A stretch of 64,000 bases of DNA from Saussurea involucrata (GCA_033807775.1 CM066313.1:88847484-88911483), one strand, 5' to 3'; counted from the stretch's first letter, positions 10,901-24,307 are shown. Made by a program: numbers and translations. Notes: a model not told the origin generated them from the sequence alone.

Positions 10901-12712
10901 TGTAACGTCCCCAAAAACACAACATGCATTCATCTAGGAATTAAGCATTCACATTACATAAATATCTTGTCTTTACATCATCAAAAAAAGTGATCTAAAT
11001 AAAAGTTACAGCGGAAGACTCTACGTCCACAGCCGAGATTCTATCTATAGTCATCTTTCAAAATCTTGGAGTGGCTATGAGCTCCACATCTTTCTTGTCT
11101 CCATCTAATTCTTACTAAAATTGGCCAGTGTACGCTTACCTAAAAATGGTTTAGTTTTGAAAGCGAGGGTTAGACCAAAAGGTCTAGTGAATTCCCTCCA
11201 AAAACATCATGTATACAGTATAAAATCGTTTATAAAAAAATATCATCGTAAACCTTAACATAACATCAGGCATGGTACTACACTGTATATAGGATCACAT
11301 AAACATTCCGCGATCGGGGCGCAATGGGTCACCCTCTCGCCCTCAACCGGAGCCTACGCAAACTCCCCTTCCCGGAGCTTACGCAGACCCCCTTCTACTC
11401 GAAATAGGAGGAAACGAATTCCAACCTACCAGTATGTCATACATATCCAAGGGATCATCAGATCCCGAGGATCTATCTCTGATCCCACAGTGTAGACCGA
11501 CTCCACATAGCACATCATTCATTTCATAAAACATGCAACCTTAAATCCTTTAAATCATCATTCTCATTTCATTGTATCAATAATAAGCTTTCTTAAGTAA
11601 AACACATAGTTCATGGAAAAACATGCGTGACGGTTACAAACAGTTCATACTCGTACATAAAACCATAATCAGCTAAAACATTTAACACTTTACGTCGTCA
11701 AAAGGTTTAGGGAACTCACCTGATAGCAAATTCTTCTCTAACCTCGAGTCTTGCACCGACCGTTCACCTAATAATTAATTTATAAATTTATTAGGTTTAA
11801 CTCAATATCTGATTCTACGTTCTCCTCTTAACCCTAACTTAAATAAATAATTAGGATTATCCTCTTCATACTAGGCCTTAAATCTTTTAACCCAAAACAA
11901 ACCTAAGCCCAAACCAACCATGCGTCCCAACTATCAGATCGGCCCAACACTGGAACAACCCAGGTTTGCGCCACCCACGCTTGGCGCAAACTGGACTTTG
12001 CGCCAGCCGCCTATGGCACAAACTGGACTTTGCGCCAACCTGGTTTCTTTCTCACTGTTCATACGCAGGTCTTATAACAGGGGCAAATTACTCAGGTTCA
12101 TTTGGTTCAATTGCTAAACTATTTCTTTAACAAACAATTACCCCAAAAGAACTAATGTTAAACTCCACTTAATTCCTTCCATCTTACTCTTAAAACAGTG
12201 ATATCGACCAGGGACGAGTCCAGTATTTCACTTTCTCGATTCCATCCAAATTCGTCCCATCGCTGAGGCTTTTAATACACATTCTAAACAATAATTGTTC
12301 CATTATAATCCTTAAACAGTTAATTTCCTAATCGATTGATTCTTTGGATTACCAAACCTATTCGTACATTAACAATTCTCCACAGTGTTCTTATATCAAA
12401 GACCTCAGCTCAAAACATGAAATATAAATTGAAGTTTAACTTATCTATCTATTCCATTAAGTGGGAATTAACAAAGATTGAGAGATTACTTACCAAATTC
12501 AGAGGTTCTTCCCAATTGCCAAGCTCTCAATCACTCTCCCTCTCGTTTCCTTCCCAGCCGCCAACAATATGAAGAAGCAGTGATAAACAAATGACCTAGG
12601 GATTTGGTCCATTAAATATGTTTCCTTTTTACACTTTAGCCCCTAATCCATACTTTCATTTCTCACCCTTTGGCCACTAAACTTAACACTAACAAGAATT
12701 TGGGTTGTTACA
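10901..12712 (-). repeat. G1 LTR B (central, mosaic LTR)
   Basis: 1812 bp, serving at once as 5' LTR of copy 1 and 3' LTR of copy 2. From its left end to about 11673 it carries the C-type base at some eleven sites where A and C differ. At 12463 and at the terminal GGGTTG (C has GGATTG) it carries the A-type base. Private changes include the CCTAAAAATGG, GGGCGCAATGG and GCGTCCCAAC sites. No target duplication flanks it. Confidence 0.93.
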
Positions 12713-12750
12713 ACACTCCCCCCTTAAAGGAATTCCGTCCCCGGAATTCC

Positions 12751-15700
12751 TCATTGAAAGAGCTGTGGGTACCTCGCCCTCATCTCCGACTCCAACTCCC
12801 ATGTAGCCTCCGGGCCCTTATGATGCCGCCATTGAACCTTCACCAGCTTGGTTTCTTTGTTCCGCGACTTCCTCACTTTGAAATCCGTGATGGCTTCTGG
12901 TTCCTCTACAAAATTCAATTTCTCGTCCACCTTCACGTCATTTAGCGGCACCGCTTTGGTCACGTCGGCTAGACATTTCCTTAAGTTCGACACGTGAAAC
13001 GCGTTGTGGATGCCTTGCAACTCTTCTGGTAGATCCAATCTATACGCCACTTCCCCAATCCGTTCAGTAATCAAATGGTCCGATGTATCGTGGGCTGAGT
13101 TTCCCCCGTTTCCCAAATCGTACCACTCTCTTCCACGGGGACACCTTTAACAACACAAAATCCCCGACCTGAAACTCTATATCCTTTCGTCTCTTATCCG
13201 CATAACTCTTTTGTCGGTCGCGAGCGACCTTCAGCCTTTCACGTACCTGAACTATCTTGTCGGAAGTCAGTTGTACAATTTCTGGTCCGGCTAACTGTCT
13301 TTCGCCCACCTCGTTCCAACACAAAGGTGTCCGACATTTTCTACCATAGAGTGCCTCAAACGGTGCTGCCTTGATGCTCGAGTGATAGATGTTATTGTAA
13401 GCGAACTCGATTAGCGGTAGATGCTTTTCCCAAGAGCCTTGGAAATCTAAAGCACACGCTCTTAACATATCTTCCAACGTCTGGATCGTTCGTTCACTCT
13501 GCCCGTCGGTCTGTGGATGATAAGCTGTACTCATCTTAATCTGCGATCCCATTTCTCTTTGGAAGCTCCTCCAAAACTTGGAAGTAAATCTGCTATCTTG
13601 GTCGGACACTATCGACGTCGGCACCCCATGACGGGTTACGATCTCGTCGATGTACAACCTTGATAATTGTTCCAACGAGTAAGATTCTCGTATAGGCAAA
13701 AAGTGTGCCGACTTCGTGAGTCGATCCACAATCACCCAAATGGCGTCGTAACCCTTTGGAGTTCTAGGCAAATGGGTCACGAAATCCATCGTGATCTGAT
13801 CCTACTTCCACATCGGTATCTCTAACGACTGGAGCTTCCCGTACGGTCGTTGGTTCTCGATCTTTACTCGTGAACACGTCATACAGGTCTCTACAAGGTG
13901 CGCCACGTCCTTCTTCATTCCGGGCCACCAGTAGTCTCGTCGTAGATCTCCGTACATCTTGTTAGTTCCGGGGTGAATCGTGTACTTCGATTTATGAGCT
14001 TCTTCTAGAATCAACCTTCGGAGCTCTCCGAGTTTCGGAACCCAGATTCTCCCATTGAGACATTTCACCCCTCGACTATCTTCCACTAACAAGGACGCTT
14101 GCCCTACCATTCTCTCCTTCTTAAGATTTTCGGTTTCGAGCGCTTCGACCTGACTTTTCTTTATTTCAGCTAACAGATTGAATGTGACCTCGGCCCTCAT
14201 GGCCACAATCCTTGGGATTTCACTTCGTTCCTTACGGCTCAAAGCGTCCGCCACCACGTTGGCCTTCCCTGGATGATATTCAATCTTACAGTCGTAGTCG
14301 GTCAACAATTCAATCCATCTCCTTTGGCGCATATTCAACTCTTTTTTATCAAAGAGATGACATAGGCTCTTGTGGTCCGTGAAGATCTGGCACTTCGTCC
14401 CATACAGGTAATGTCGCCAAATCTTCAGGGCAAAAACCACTGCCGCCAATTCTAAATCGTGCGTAGGATAACGAGCCTCGTGATCCTTTAACTGCCGTGA
14501 GGCATAAGCGATCACCTTACCTCGTTGCATGAGTACGCAACCCAAACCAAGCTTCGAGGCATCGCTGAAAACCACAAAATCATCCGAGCCATCCGGTAGT
14601 GACAACACCGGAGCGCTGCTCAACATATCCTTAAGCCTTTGAAACGCTTCCTCTTGCTTCTCCGACCAAATGAACTTGACATTCTTCTTGGTTAAGGACG
14701 TTAATGGCGTGGCGATACATGAAAAGTCCTTGATGAACTTTCGGTAGTACCCCGCCAGCCCAAGGAAACCCCGAACTTCGGACGGATTCTTAGGTTGTTC
14801 CCAATCTTTGATGGCCTCAATCTTAGCCAGGTCAACCATAATTCCCTTTTCAGACACCACGTGTCCGAGAAACTGCACCTCTCTTAGCCAAAACTCGCAT
14901 TTAGAGAACTTCACATACAGCTTCTCTTGCTTTAGAAGCTCGAGAATCGTCCTAAGGTGACTTTCGTGCTCCACTTCCGATCTTGAAAATATCAGGATAT
15001 CGTCTATGAACACTATCACGAACTGGTCTAAATAGGGTTGGCATACCCTATTTATTAAGTCCATGAATGCTGTCGGGGCGTTAGTTAGCCCGAACGGCAT
15101 CACCAAGAATTCGTAGTGTCCATACCTGGTTCTGAAGGCAGTTTTCGGCACATCCTCCTCCCTCACCTTGAGTTGGTGATACCCTGACCTCAGATCTATC
15201 TTGGAGAAGTAACTGGCTCCTTGTAACTGATCGAACAGGTCGTCGATCCTCGGTATCGGATACTTGTTCTTGATCGTGACCTTGTTGAGTTCTCGGTAAT
15301 CTATGCACATTCGCATAGTACCGTCCTTCTTCTTCACGAAGAGCACAGGTGCTCCCCACGGAGACGTACTCGGTCTAACGAACCCCTTGTCTAACAACTC
15401 CTGCAACTGAGTCATCATTTCCTTCATCTCGGACGGCGCCAATCTGTACGGTGCGCGGGCAATAGGTGCAGCTCCGGGCATCAAATCAATTCTGAACTCG
15501 ATCTGACGATCCGGAGGTAGACTTGTCAAGTCGTCCGGAAATACTTCCGGGTACTCGTTTACCACTCGCACATCACCCATCCCACGCTTCTCCTTCTTGA
15601 CGTCCAACACATACGCCATGAATCCTTGACACCCCTTCCTCAAACACTTAGTAGCCCTAATCACGGAGATAAGGCTAGTGGTTCTATCCCGGCGATTCCC

Positions 15701-17551
15701 ATAGATTACTACGGTATCTCCATCGGGTAATCGAACCCTGATCAGCTTTTTGTTGCAAACGATATTCGCATCATTTGCGTCTAACCAGTCCATACCCAAC
15801 ACTACATCGAACTCTCCCATTGCCATGGGATATAACTTCATAGCCACCAACCTCCCGTCTATATCTATGACACACTCCTCTACTACCTCTTTAACATACA
15901 CCCAATTGTCATTGGCAGTTTCCACCTCTAGTGCTCTCTCCAAACGTCTAGGCCTCACCCCCAAACATTTCATAAAAGCATGAGATACAAAAGAGCGATT
16001 TGCTCCTGAATCAAACAACACCTTGGCACATAAAGAGTTCACTAGAAATGTACCTGTCACCACATCGGGTACTTCCTCCGCTTCCTCCGCAGTCATGCGG
16101 AACGCACGTCCCTTCGGACGCGCCGGCTCGGCTCCCATGTCATTTCTCCCGTTCCCTTGTCGTTCACCAAACTGGGTTGGTCCCCCTTTCTTCAGCTGAG
16201 GACAATCATTACGTATGTGGCCAGTAGCTCCACATTGGTAACAAGATTTCCCAGTCCCCGGACAATCCCTTGACAAATGACCGGGCAAGCCGCACCGGTA
16301 GCATGAGTTTGAACCTGCCATGCATTCTCCCCGGTGCACCTTGTTACACTTCGAACACTTTTGCCCAGCGACATCCTTGCTAACACGGTTGTCTGGTCGG
16401 AACATTTTCCCTCTTCTTGAGTCGTTACCCGGCTCATCCCATTTGCGCTTCTCCCCACCCTTTTTAGACGTCTGACGGTTCTTTTCTTTCTCAATCAGCT
16501 CGGCCGTATTGATGGCCGCCTGAAAAGTAGTGGGGTTTCTAGCCAGAACCAATTCCCGAATACTGCTCTTCAACCCATGGATGAATCGTTCTACCCGACG
16601 CTCTTCTGTCGGCACATACAAATCAGCAAAACGGGACTTCTCAATGAACTTAGAAGTATACTCCCGCACCGTCATTCCTCCCTGATCTAGACCCAGAAAC
16701 TCTTCTTCCAACTTTTTCACTGCCGCGAGTGGACAAAATTGAGCTTTAAACCTGTCCACAAACATTTCCCACATCATCCCCTTAGCCATTGCCGACCCCT
16801 TTCCCCCAGTCTCAGCCTCCCACCAGTAAACTGAATCAGATTTCAACATGGACAGAGCTAACATTACTCTATCCCCATCAGCACACTTGCATGTATCGAA
16901 GACCAATTCCATTTCCTTCACCCATTTCATTGCCAAGATAGGATCATATTCACCCTTGAAAGTAGGGGGCTTGCATGAGGCAAAGGCCTTGTAACTGCAT
17001 CCCTTAGCTGCTAACTCATTCATCACTTGAGGGTTTGAATTCAAGTGACTCCCGGTACCGGTCACTAGTGGACTAGACAGTTCCACGCTTTCCCGGTTCT
17101 CACTTGCTTCTTTGCTTCCCGAAGCTGACTCATTCTGCTTAGTGAGGAGCGCATGTAAGGTCTCTTGAATCTTACCCAATTCTGCAGCTAGGTTCTCTCG
17201 AGTAACAAAAGTAGATCCGCGGCCTCGACCCCGTCCCCTTGGCTGAGTTACCCTCCTTGCAGAAGTTGAACTCTCCTGAAGGGAGTCTTCTTGATGAATG
17301 GGGGCTCCCACACTCCTCGTTCTTCTAGTTGCTCGAGTCGTTCTCAGGTTCGGGTTTCCCCCATCCCCAGCCACTTGGGTGGCGGCCCGACGGGGTGTTC
17401 CTCCTCGAGCCCTTCCACGACCCCTACCTCTTCCCCTTCCACGGGTAACAGTTGCCCTCGCCTGTTCCACCGGTCCATTCTCTAGTACCTCTTCATCTTG
17501 ATTCCTTGGCACAGCAGGTGCCGACCTACTCCTCAAGGTCCTTCCAGCCAT
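12751..17551 (-). pseudogene. G1 copy 2 gag-pol polyprotein, nonsense plus frameshift
   Basis: This has the same domain layout as copy 1. An extra in-frame stop at 13802-13804 (TGG to TAG on the minus strand) separates gag-PR-RT-RH and the integrase zinc region from the integrase catalytic core. The core is still readable from 13789 to 13064. The frameshift near 13073 is shared with copy 1. Other coding differences from copy 1 are single substitutions, such as Lys/Glu in the linker after RNase H, Leu/Ser and His/Asn in the integrase zinc region and Thr/Asn in the core. Neither copy can make a complete polyprotein by ordinary translation. Confidence 0.92.
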
Positions 17552-17827
17552 ATCGCTAATGCTGAAAGAAGACAACAATTAACCCATGCTAAACATGACA
17601 CACAAATTTGCTATAAAAAGGGTAATTTAAGCACGCACATGTACCTGTAAGTTCATAATTACACTGTCCAGGTGCAATCCCAAACTTACCTTACACGTTT
17701 GTCCTTGGCACCTTATTTCCTAGTGCATTTTAGTGATCGTTCCTAGAGGCAATCCTATGTCTCGGTTGTGTTCCTCATCTTACAGTTTAAGTTTAGGCCA
17801 TATTGGTCACCTAAATCCCTTAAACCT

Positions 17828-17840
17828 GGCTCTGATACCA
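17828..17840 (-). other. Primer-binding site of G1 copy 2 (initiator tRNA-Met)
   Basis: TGGTATCAGAGCC on the minus strand, two bases from LTR C, identical to the site of copy 1. Confidence 0.92.
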
Positions 17841-17842
17841 TT

Positions 17843-19655
17843 TGTAACGTCCCTAAAAACACAACATGCATTCATCTAGGAATTAAGCATTCACATTACA
17901 TAAATATCTTGTCTTTACATCATAAAAAAAAGTGATCTAAATAAAAGTTACAGCGGAAGACTCTACGTCCACAGCCGAGATTCTATCTATAGTCATCTTT
18001 CAAAATCTTGGAGTGGCTATGAGCTCCACATCTTTCTTGTCTCCATCTAATTCTTACTAAAATTGCCTAGTGTACGCTTACCTGAAAATGGTTTAGTTTT
18101 GAAAGCGAGGGTTAGACCAAAAGGTCTAGTGAATTCCCTCCAAAAACATCATGTATACAGTATAAAATCGTTTATAAAAAAATATCATCGTAAACCTTAA
18201 CATAACATCAGGCATGGTACTACACTGTATATAGGATCACATAAACATTCCGCGATCGGGGCCCAATGGGTCACCCTCTCGCCCTCAACCGGAGCCTACG
18301 CAAACTCCCCTTCCCGGAGCTTACGCAGACCCCCCTTCTACTCGAAATAGGAGGAAACGAATTCCAACCTACCAGTATGTCATACATATCCAAGGGATCA
18401 TCAGATCCCGAGGATCTATCTCTGATCCCACAGTGTAGACCGACTCCACATAGCACATCATTCATTTCATAAAACATGCAACCTTAAATCCTTTAAATCA
18501 TCATTCTCATTTCATTGTATCAATAATAAGCTTTCTTAAGTAAAACACATAGTTCATGGAAAAACATGCGTGACGGTTACAAACAGTTCATACTCGTACA
18601 TAAAACCATAATCAGCTAAAACATTTAACACTTTACGTCGTCAAAAGGTTTAGGGAACTCACCTGATAGCAAATTCTTCTCTAACCTCGAGTCTTGCACC
18701 GACCGTTCACCTAATAATTAATTTATAAATTTATTAGGTTTAACTCAATATCTGATTCTACGTTCTCCTCTTAACCCTAACTTAAATAAATAATTAGGAT
18801 TATCCTCTTCATACTAGGCCTTAAATCTTTTAACCCAAAACAAACCTAAGCCCAAACCAACCATGCGGCCCAACTATCAGATCGGCCCAACACTGGAACA
18901 ACCCAGGTTTGCGCCACCCACGCTTGGCGCAAACTGGACTTTGCGCCAGCCGCCTATGGCGCAAACTGGACTTTGCGCCAACCTGGTTTCTTTCTCACTG
19001 TTCATACGCAGGTCTTATAACAGGGGCAAATTACTCAGGTTCATTTGGTTCAATTGCTAAACTATTTCTTTAACAAACAATTACCCCAAAAGAACTAATG
19101 TTAAACTCCACTTAATTCCTTCCATCTTACTCTTAAAACAGTGATATCGACCAGGGACGAGTCCAGTATTTCACTTTCTCGATTCCATCCAAATTCGTCC
19201 CATCGCTGAGGCTTTTAATACACATTCTAAACAATAATTGTTCCATTATAATCCTTAAACAGTTAATTTCCTAATCGATTGATTCTTTGGATTACCAAAC
19301 CTATTCGTACATTAACAATTCTCCACAGTGTTCTTATATCAAAGACCTCAGCTCAAAACATGAAATATAAATTGAAGTTTAACTTATCTATCTATTCCAT
19401 TAAGTAGGAATTAACAAAGATTGAGAGATTACTTACCAAATTCAGAGGTTCTTCCCAATTGCCAAGCTCTCAATCACTCTCCCTCTCGTTTCCTTCCCAG
19501 CCGCCAACAATATGAAGAAGCAGTGATAAACAAATGACCTAGGGATTTGGTCCATTAAATATGTTTCCTTTTTACACTTTAGCCCCTAATCCATACTTTC
19601 ATTTCTCACCCTTTGGCCACTAAACTTAACACTAACAAGAATTTGGATTGTTACA
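17843..19655 (-). repeat. G1 LTR C (outer, 5' LTR)
   Basis: 1813 bp, ending GGATTGTTACA next to the ATTTT target duplication at 19656-19660. Private bases include CCCTAAAAAC near the left end, AAGTAGGAATT near 19405 and GGATTG at the right end. In the left half it agrees with LTR B against LTR A. Confidence 0.93.
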
Positions 19656-19680
19656 ATTTTTGGTTTGATACTTTTCTTAC

Positions 19681-21500
19681 CAAAGATAAAGAAATCCAAG
19701 CTCTTGTTAGGCATGTACTCTCATATATTAACATCTTTTCTTCTCCATGAATACAACAACCTAGAACCCGGATTAGATTTGTATGTTGAAGTTTGGCGAT
19801 AAGTATGAGTTCATTCTTGAATTCCACAAGCCCTTGCCCCGATGTTCTTGAAAGCCTTTTAATTGCAATTTCTCTTTCATCCTCCAAGCGTCCCCTTTTC
19901 TCATAAGCATATAATCTCTCGTTTTGTCAGCTTGCAGGGAAAAGTAGCTACCAATTCTAAAACATTAACTTGTGTCAACAATAAAAATACCTTATAAACA
20001 GGTTCGAAACCACCATCTCCAAGCTTATTTTCACTTGCGAAATCAGCCGTAGCAGCTACTATAGAACCAAAGCTGAACACTATCAACTCACTTCCTTCTC
20101 TGCCATTACTTTCAAGATTAGTTGCATCCTTGAAGCTTCCGGAAGCCATCAGCTTAATGAAACATTAATTCATCGTCTCACTTTTGTGTCTCCTCCTCTA
20201 CTATCAAAACCATAAGTTTGAAAATGCAATATCTATAAACTGCATAAGCTAACCAATTTAATGTCGATTTCAACTTTCAAGTGCCATACCTTCTCGTCTA
20301 ACCTTTGTCTTCTTAAGATACCACAACAGCCCAACGCAAAAGAAAACTACAAAAATAACTGCAACAATCGGTGCCCAAATCCATCTTTTATCATTTCCTA
20401 TTTATAGCGTCTAATGTTAAATCCAGAAAAAAATAACCCACAAATCAATGAATCAATCACAATTATTTTACCTTTACTCGGATTTGGAGAAATAAGCACA
20501 TACTTCGTCACAGAATTGCCTTGCTGATTGATTGAAAAGTTATGATTGATTTGGTTCCGGTACATGTAGCACAACCAATTCCACTGCAATTAATCATTCG
20601 AGCACCTTACCATGCAATCGCTAATGCTATGGTCGGAACACTACAACAAAATAGAGTTTATAGGACGCCTAAAATAAATAAGCGTCCTAATAGAGTATTT
20701 TATAGGACCAAACAAAAAAAAACTTCGTATCTAAAAGTGTTACAAAAAGTTTATAGGACGCTTTTGGACGTCCTAACAAGTGTTTTAGAACATTTTTCAA
20801 ATAAAGCATCCTATTAACTATTTTATAGGACACTATTTGAAAATGTGTCATATAAATACAAGTGTCCTCTAAAAAGATGGGTTTATAAGACACTTATCAA
20901 AAGCGTCCTATAAACTTAGCTAATATGACACTTTATTTTGAAAATGTTTCAAAATCCTTGTTAAAATGCTCAAAAGATTCCTATAAACTTATTGTAACAC
21001 TTTTAGATAGGACACTTTTTTGTTTCGTCCTATAAAACAATCTATTAAGACACTTATTTATTTTAGCCACTCTATAAACTCAATTTTGTTGTAGTGGAAT
21101 TATCATCGAACGAGCTGCTTGTCATTCCAGGAGTAAAATCCCCATTCAGTAGACTAAACTTATCATCCTCGCTCCTACACCGAGCCAAATCAGAATCTGC
21201 CAATCTGCTACACACCCATTACCAGAATCATACCCATAACAGAAATTCGGCGTCCAAATTAAATAGCTATCACCATCTACAATTTGGCTTGTGGAGTTAA
21301 AATCCACATGGGTTGAACACCATTGATACATAACTGAGATTATACTGGTAATGGCTGAATGGAATGTTTACACCCATGAACTAAAATGTTTGTCCTAGCT
21401 TGCTGTCGAATCATTAATCTCAGAATTTTCTCCTTCCGCTTCCCAGCTCAATGTAAAAGCACCCAAATAAGGCATTTCATTGGTCATCCAGGAAGTTAAA
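19681..21500 (-). pseudogene. G-type lectin S-receptor-like kinase, copy A (degenerate)
   Basis: Minus-strand exons align with copy B. Exon 1 remnant is 20472 up to about 21500, with the SLG/PAN part ending SPNPSKGK at a GT donor. Exon 2 (20397-20290) holds the transmembrane segment WAPIVAVIFVVFFCVGLLWY and a basic stop-transfer. Exon 3 (20198-19991) has the N lobe and a glycine loop altered to GDGGFEPVY. Exon 4 (19894-19681) has AIKRLS with the kinase Lys. Exon 4 carries an indel after MLIYE. Exon 1 is split by a CACTA-like element at 20639 and lacks the mannose-lectin N terminus. Exon 5 continues only as the stub at 3852-3897, beyond the retrotransposon. Not functional. Confidence 0.85.
20639..21096. 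mobile_element. CACTA-like MITE in exon 1 of kinase copy A
   Basis: The termini CACTACAACAAAAT and ATTTTGTTGTAGTG are exact inverted repeats, flanked by a 3-bp GAA duplication (20636-20638 and 21097-21099). The 458-bp body has many subterminal inverted copies of a TATAGGAC/GTCCTATA motif, as is usual for CACTA (EnSpm) non-autonomous elements. There is no coding capacity. Confidence 0.88.
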
Positions 21501-23322
21501 TTACCTTATCGGGCATCAAAACAGATTGCTTGTAAATGTCTATCACCTGGTAAACCTTTAACGGGTAAGGTAAATAACTGATCAAGTTCCAATATTGTAG
21601 CAAAAGCTTCTTGTTTGTTTCATATATTCCAGGTATTTCCTGCTTCGTTCTGAGAATTTTGATTATTTGCGTTGCTGTGATCGACTATATTCACTTTGGA
21701 TTCATGGTTTCTGTTTATGTAATTTATCACATAGAGGAGCTTTATTCATACGCCTAGACAAATTTGTAGATGAATGCCAGATGCATTCAATTGATTTGTA
21801 GAAGTCTCTTCGAATCAATGAGAATGCTTCCTTAGTACCATTTCCAAATATTTCGACCTCGACTTACAAAATAGAAAAATCACAAAAATCATCCGCCACC
21901 AATGCCAAATGCCAAAAATAGAACAAATTTTATTGATATTGCAATTTCCCGATAGCTCTTATGATATACTATCGAGCCTCCATTTCTGTAATGGTCATCT
22001 TGTTTACAGAGTGGTCATCTGACTGGCTCTCAATTGAAGTTGTGCCAATGAAGAATGCGGGCCGTTTTGGGGTAGGTAACAACAGAGTGTCATTGGTAAG
22101 CATATAGATCACGTCCGACATCTCTGGTCTGTCCACTGCATTTTCTTGTACACAGAGAAGTGCCACATGAATAGTCCTCAACAATTGCTCTACTACACAA
22201 CTATCAGCTAGTGTTGAGTCCTCGAACCCTAGTGCATCCCCTTGTTGCCATAGCTCCCATGCCTAAAAACCAATTCAAATACTTCACTTACTCATGAAGG
22301 GGTACACTTTGACTTTTAGGTCAAACAAATTAAATGTTTAATCAAGTGGACATATAAAAAATAAATTTATATTAGGCTTACATAGCCAATAAGATTGACC
22401 GTCTTGTCAAGATAAGAGAAGCTGGTATTTCCGCTCACGATTTCTAGGGTTAAGACACCAAAGCTAAAGACATCCGACTTCATAGAGAAAGTCCCTTCCA
22501 TTGCATACTCCGGAGACATGTATCCACTTTGTAACAAATTTGAATTAGAACCAAATATTACTCATATTGAAGACAAGCCAAGTGAATGAACTTATATCCA
22601 TATCATCAATTTATTTGTAAATGATTATAGGGAAATAGGCAAGCTTGAGGATATTTTTTCAAAGAAACGTAGGAGATGCAATTTTCAGAGCACATTCCAA
22701 TAAGGAATAGCATTGAGGTTTTCATTGGGTGTACGAAATAAATTAAAGCGTAAATTTAAAACAAGAAAGAGTGTTCTTACTATGTTCCAACTACCCTCTT
22801 GGTCATTGCTTCCGTCTCATTTTGTTTGAAGATTCTTGCCAAACCGAAATCAGAAATCTTGGGGTTCATATATTCGTCTAACAAAACGTTACTAGCTTTG
22901 AGATCTCTATGAATAACTCGCATTCTCGAGTATTTATGCAGGTAAAGCAAGCCCTGAGAAATTCCTTCAATGATGTTCCATCATTTTCGCCAGTCCAACA
23001 ATGCCTTCCTGGTTTCATCTATTCATTCGATTTAACAACTCAAATTAAGCAGACTTGTACAGAAAAATTTAAATAGTTTTTAGATTTTTGGTTTGATGGT
23101 AAAGATAAAGAAATCCAAACTCTTGTTAGGCATGTACTCATAAACTAACATCTTTTCTTCTCCATGAATGCAACAACCTAGAAACCGGACAAGATTTGTA
23201 TGTTGAAGTTTGGCAATAAGTATGAGTTCATTCTTCAAATTCCACAAGCCCTTGTCCTGATGCCTTTGAAAGCCTTTTAATTGCAATTTCTCGTTCATCA
23301 CTAAGTTTCCCCTTTTCTTGTA

Positions 23323-24307
23323 GGGAAAATTGCATCAAAATGGAACTAACTTTCATCTAATTTCTATTTTAGGGAACTAACTTTCAAAATCATTATTTAA
23401 GGGTCTGAACTAAACATTTTGTTTATTTAAGGGTCTGGTTAACCTGTTTAACAACCGGTCATTTTAGCATGACTTGGCATATAATTATTTAATAAAATAT
23501 TAGGTGGATATTATTATGCCAAATCATTATTATTATTAAAAAAAACATTAACAGACTTTGCCTCGCGCCTCTCCCCAAAATCGTGATCATCTCCTACCCA
23601 CCTCTCTTCCTCTATCGCAGCTGTATCCGCTCGTCGCCTTTAGCCGTCACTTCTCTCCGGCACCGCTCCCTCTCTAGCAGACTTTGACGAAGATTTGTAA
23701 TTATCCTAAAAACGCCCACATATATAAAATAAAAGGACTTGCAGGTTGTGGTGACGGTGAGGCCTTTGACGGTGGAGGATCCGCCACTCCCTTTCTTTCA
23801 TAGTGGAACTCCTACCCATAAACTTCTCTTTGATTTCTTAAAAAAAAATCATTAACCACCTGATAAAATCATAAAACGAGATGTGTGGAATAAGAAATAA
23901 ATTTTAATTCAATCTTTATTTTTTTTTTGAAAAAAATCGTCAACTACCTGATGAAACGAGATGAGTGGAATAAATAACAAGTTTTATTGCATTATTTTTC
24001 TATAGATTTAATTTTAATTGAAATAAAAAATGAGATTTGAAAAATGAGAAGTGGAATAATTGTTTTTTAAATAAAAAAATTTTGTGCCATGTCAGTATTT
24101 TAGATTTATTTTTATAATTAAAATAATGATGTGGAATCCTAGTTGGCAAAAGAAATAAGGTGATGTCATCATTAACAGGTCAACAAGTTAACCAGACCCT
24201 TAAATAAATAAAAAGTTTGGTCCAGACCCTTAAATGACGATTTTGAAAGTTGGTTCCCTAAAATAGGAATCAGATGAAAGTTGGTTCCATTTTGATGCAA
24301 TTTTCCC
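23323..24307. mobile_element. Mutator-like non-autonomous element in intron 3 of kinase copy B
   Basis: Ends GGGAAAATTGCATC and complement, with long terminal inverted repeats of about 128 bp (23323-23450 and 24180-24307, roughly 90% alike by eye). Flanks TTTCTTGTA (23314-23322) and GTTCTTGTA (24308-24316) form a 9-bp duplication with one mismatch. Long TIRs and a 9-bp duplication fit Mutator-like elements. The interior has CT-rich and AT-rich stretches and no recognised transposase. Confidence 0.87.

Larger units (their letters stand above)
3957..19655 (-). mobile_element. Tandem Ty3/gypsy chromovirus-like element G1 (LTR-int-LTR-int-LTR)
   Basis: Three LTRs (3957-5770, 10901-12712, 17843-19655; 1812-1814 bp) alternate with two internal regions of exactly 5130 bp each (5771-10900, 12713-17842). 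Only one target duplication, ATTTT, is visible, at the outer flanks (3952-3956 and 19656-19660). No duplication flanks the central LTR. LTRs start TGTAAC and end GTTACA. The primer-binding sites match initiator tRNA-Met and the polypurine tract is next to each left LTR. By my reading the two internal regions differ at about nine positions. The domain order PR-RT-RH-IN plus a chromodomain-like C terminus places it among chromoviruses, probably Tekay/Del. Single insertion followed by unequal recombination is inferred. Confidence 0.93.

Noticed and set aside
5771..17842. Possibility that the two G1 internal copies are a simple assembly duplication
   Set aside because: They differ at about nine sites and the central LTR has private bases and a mosaic pattern, which an exact artefactual duplication would not give. 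A haplotype chimera is still possible and is stated as a refuting test.
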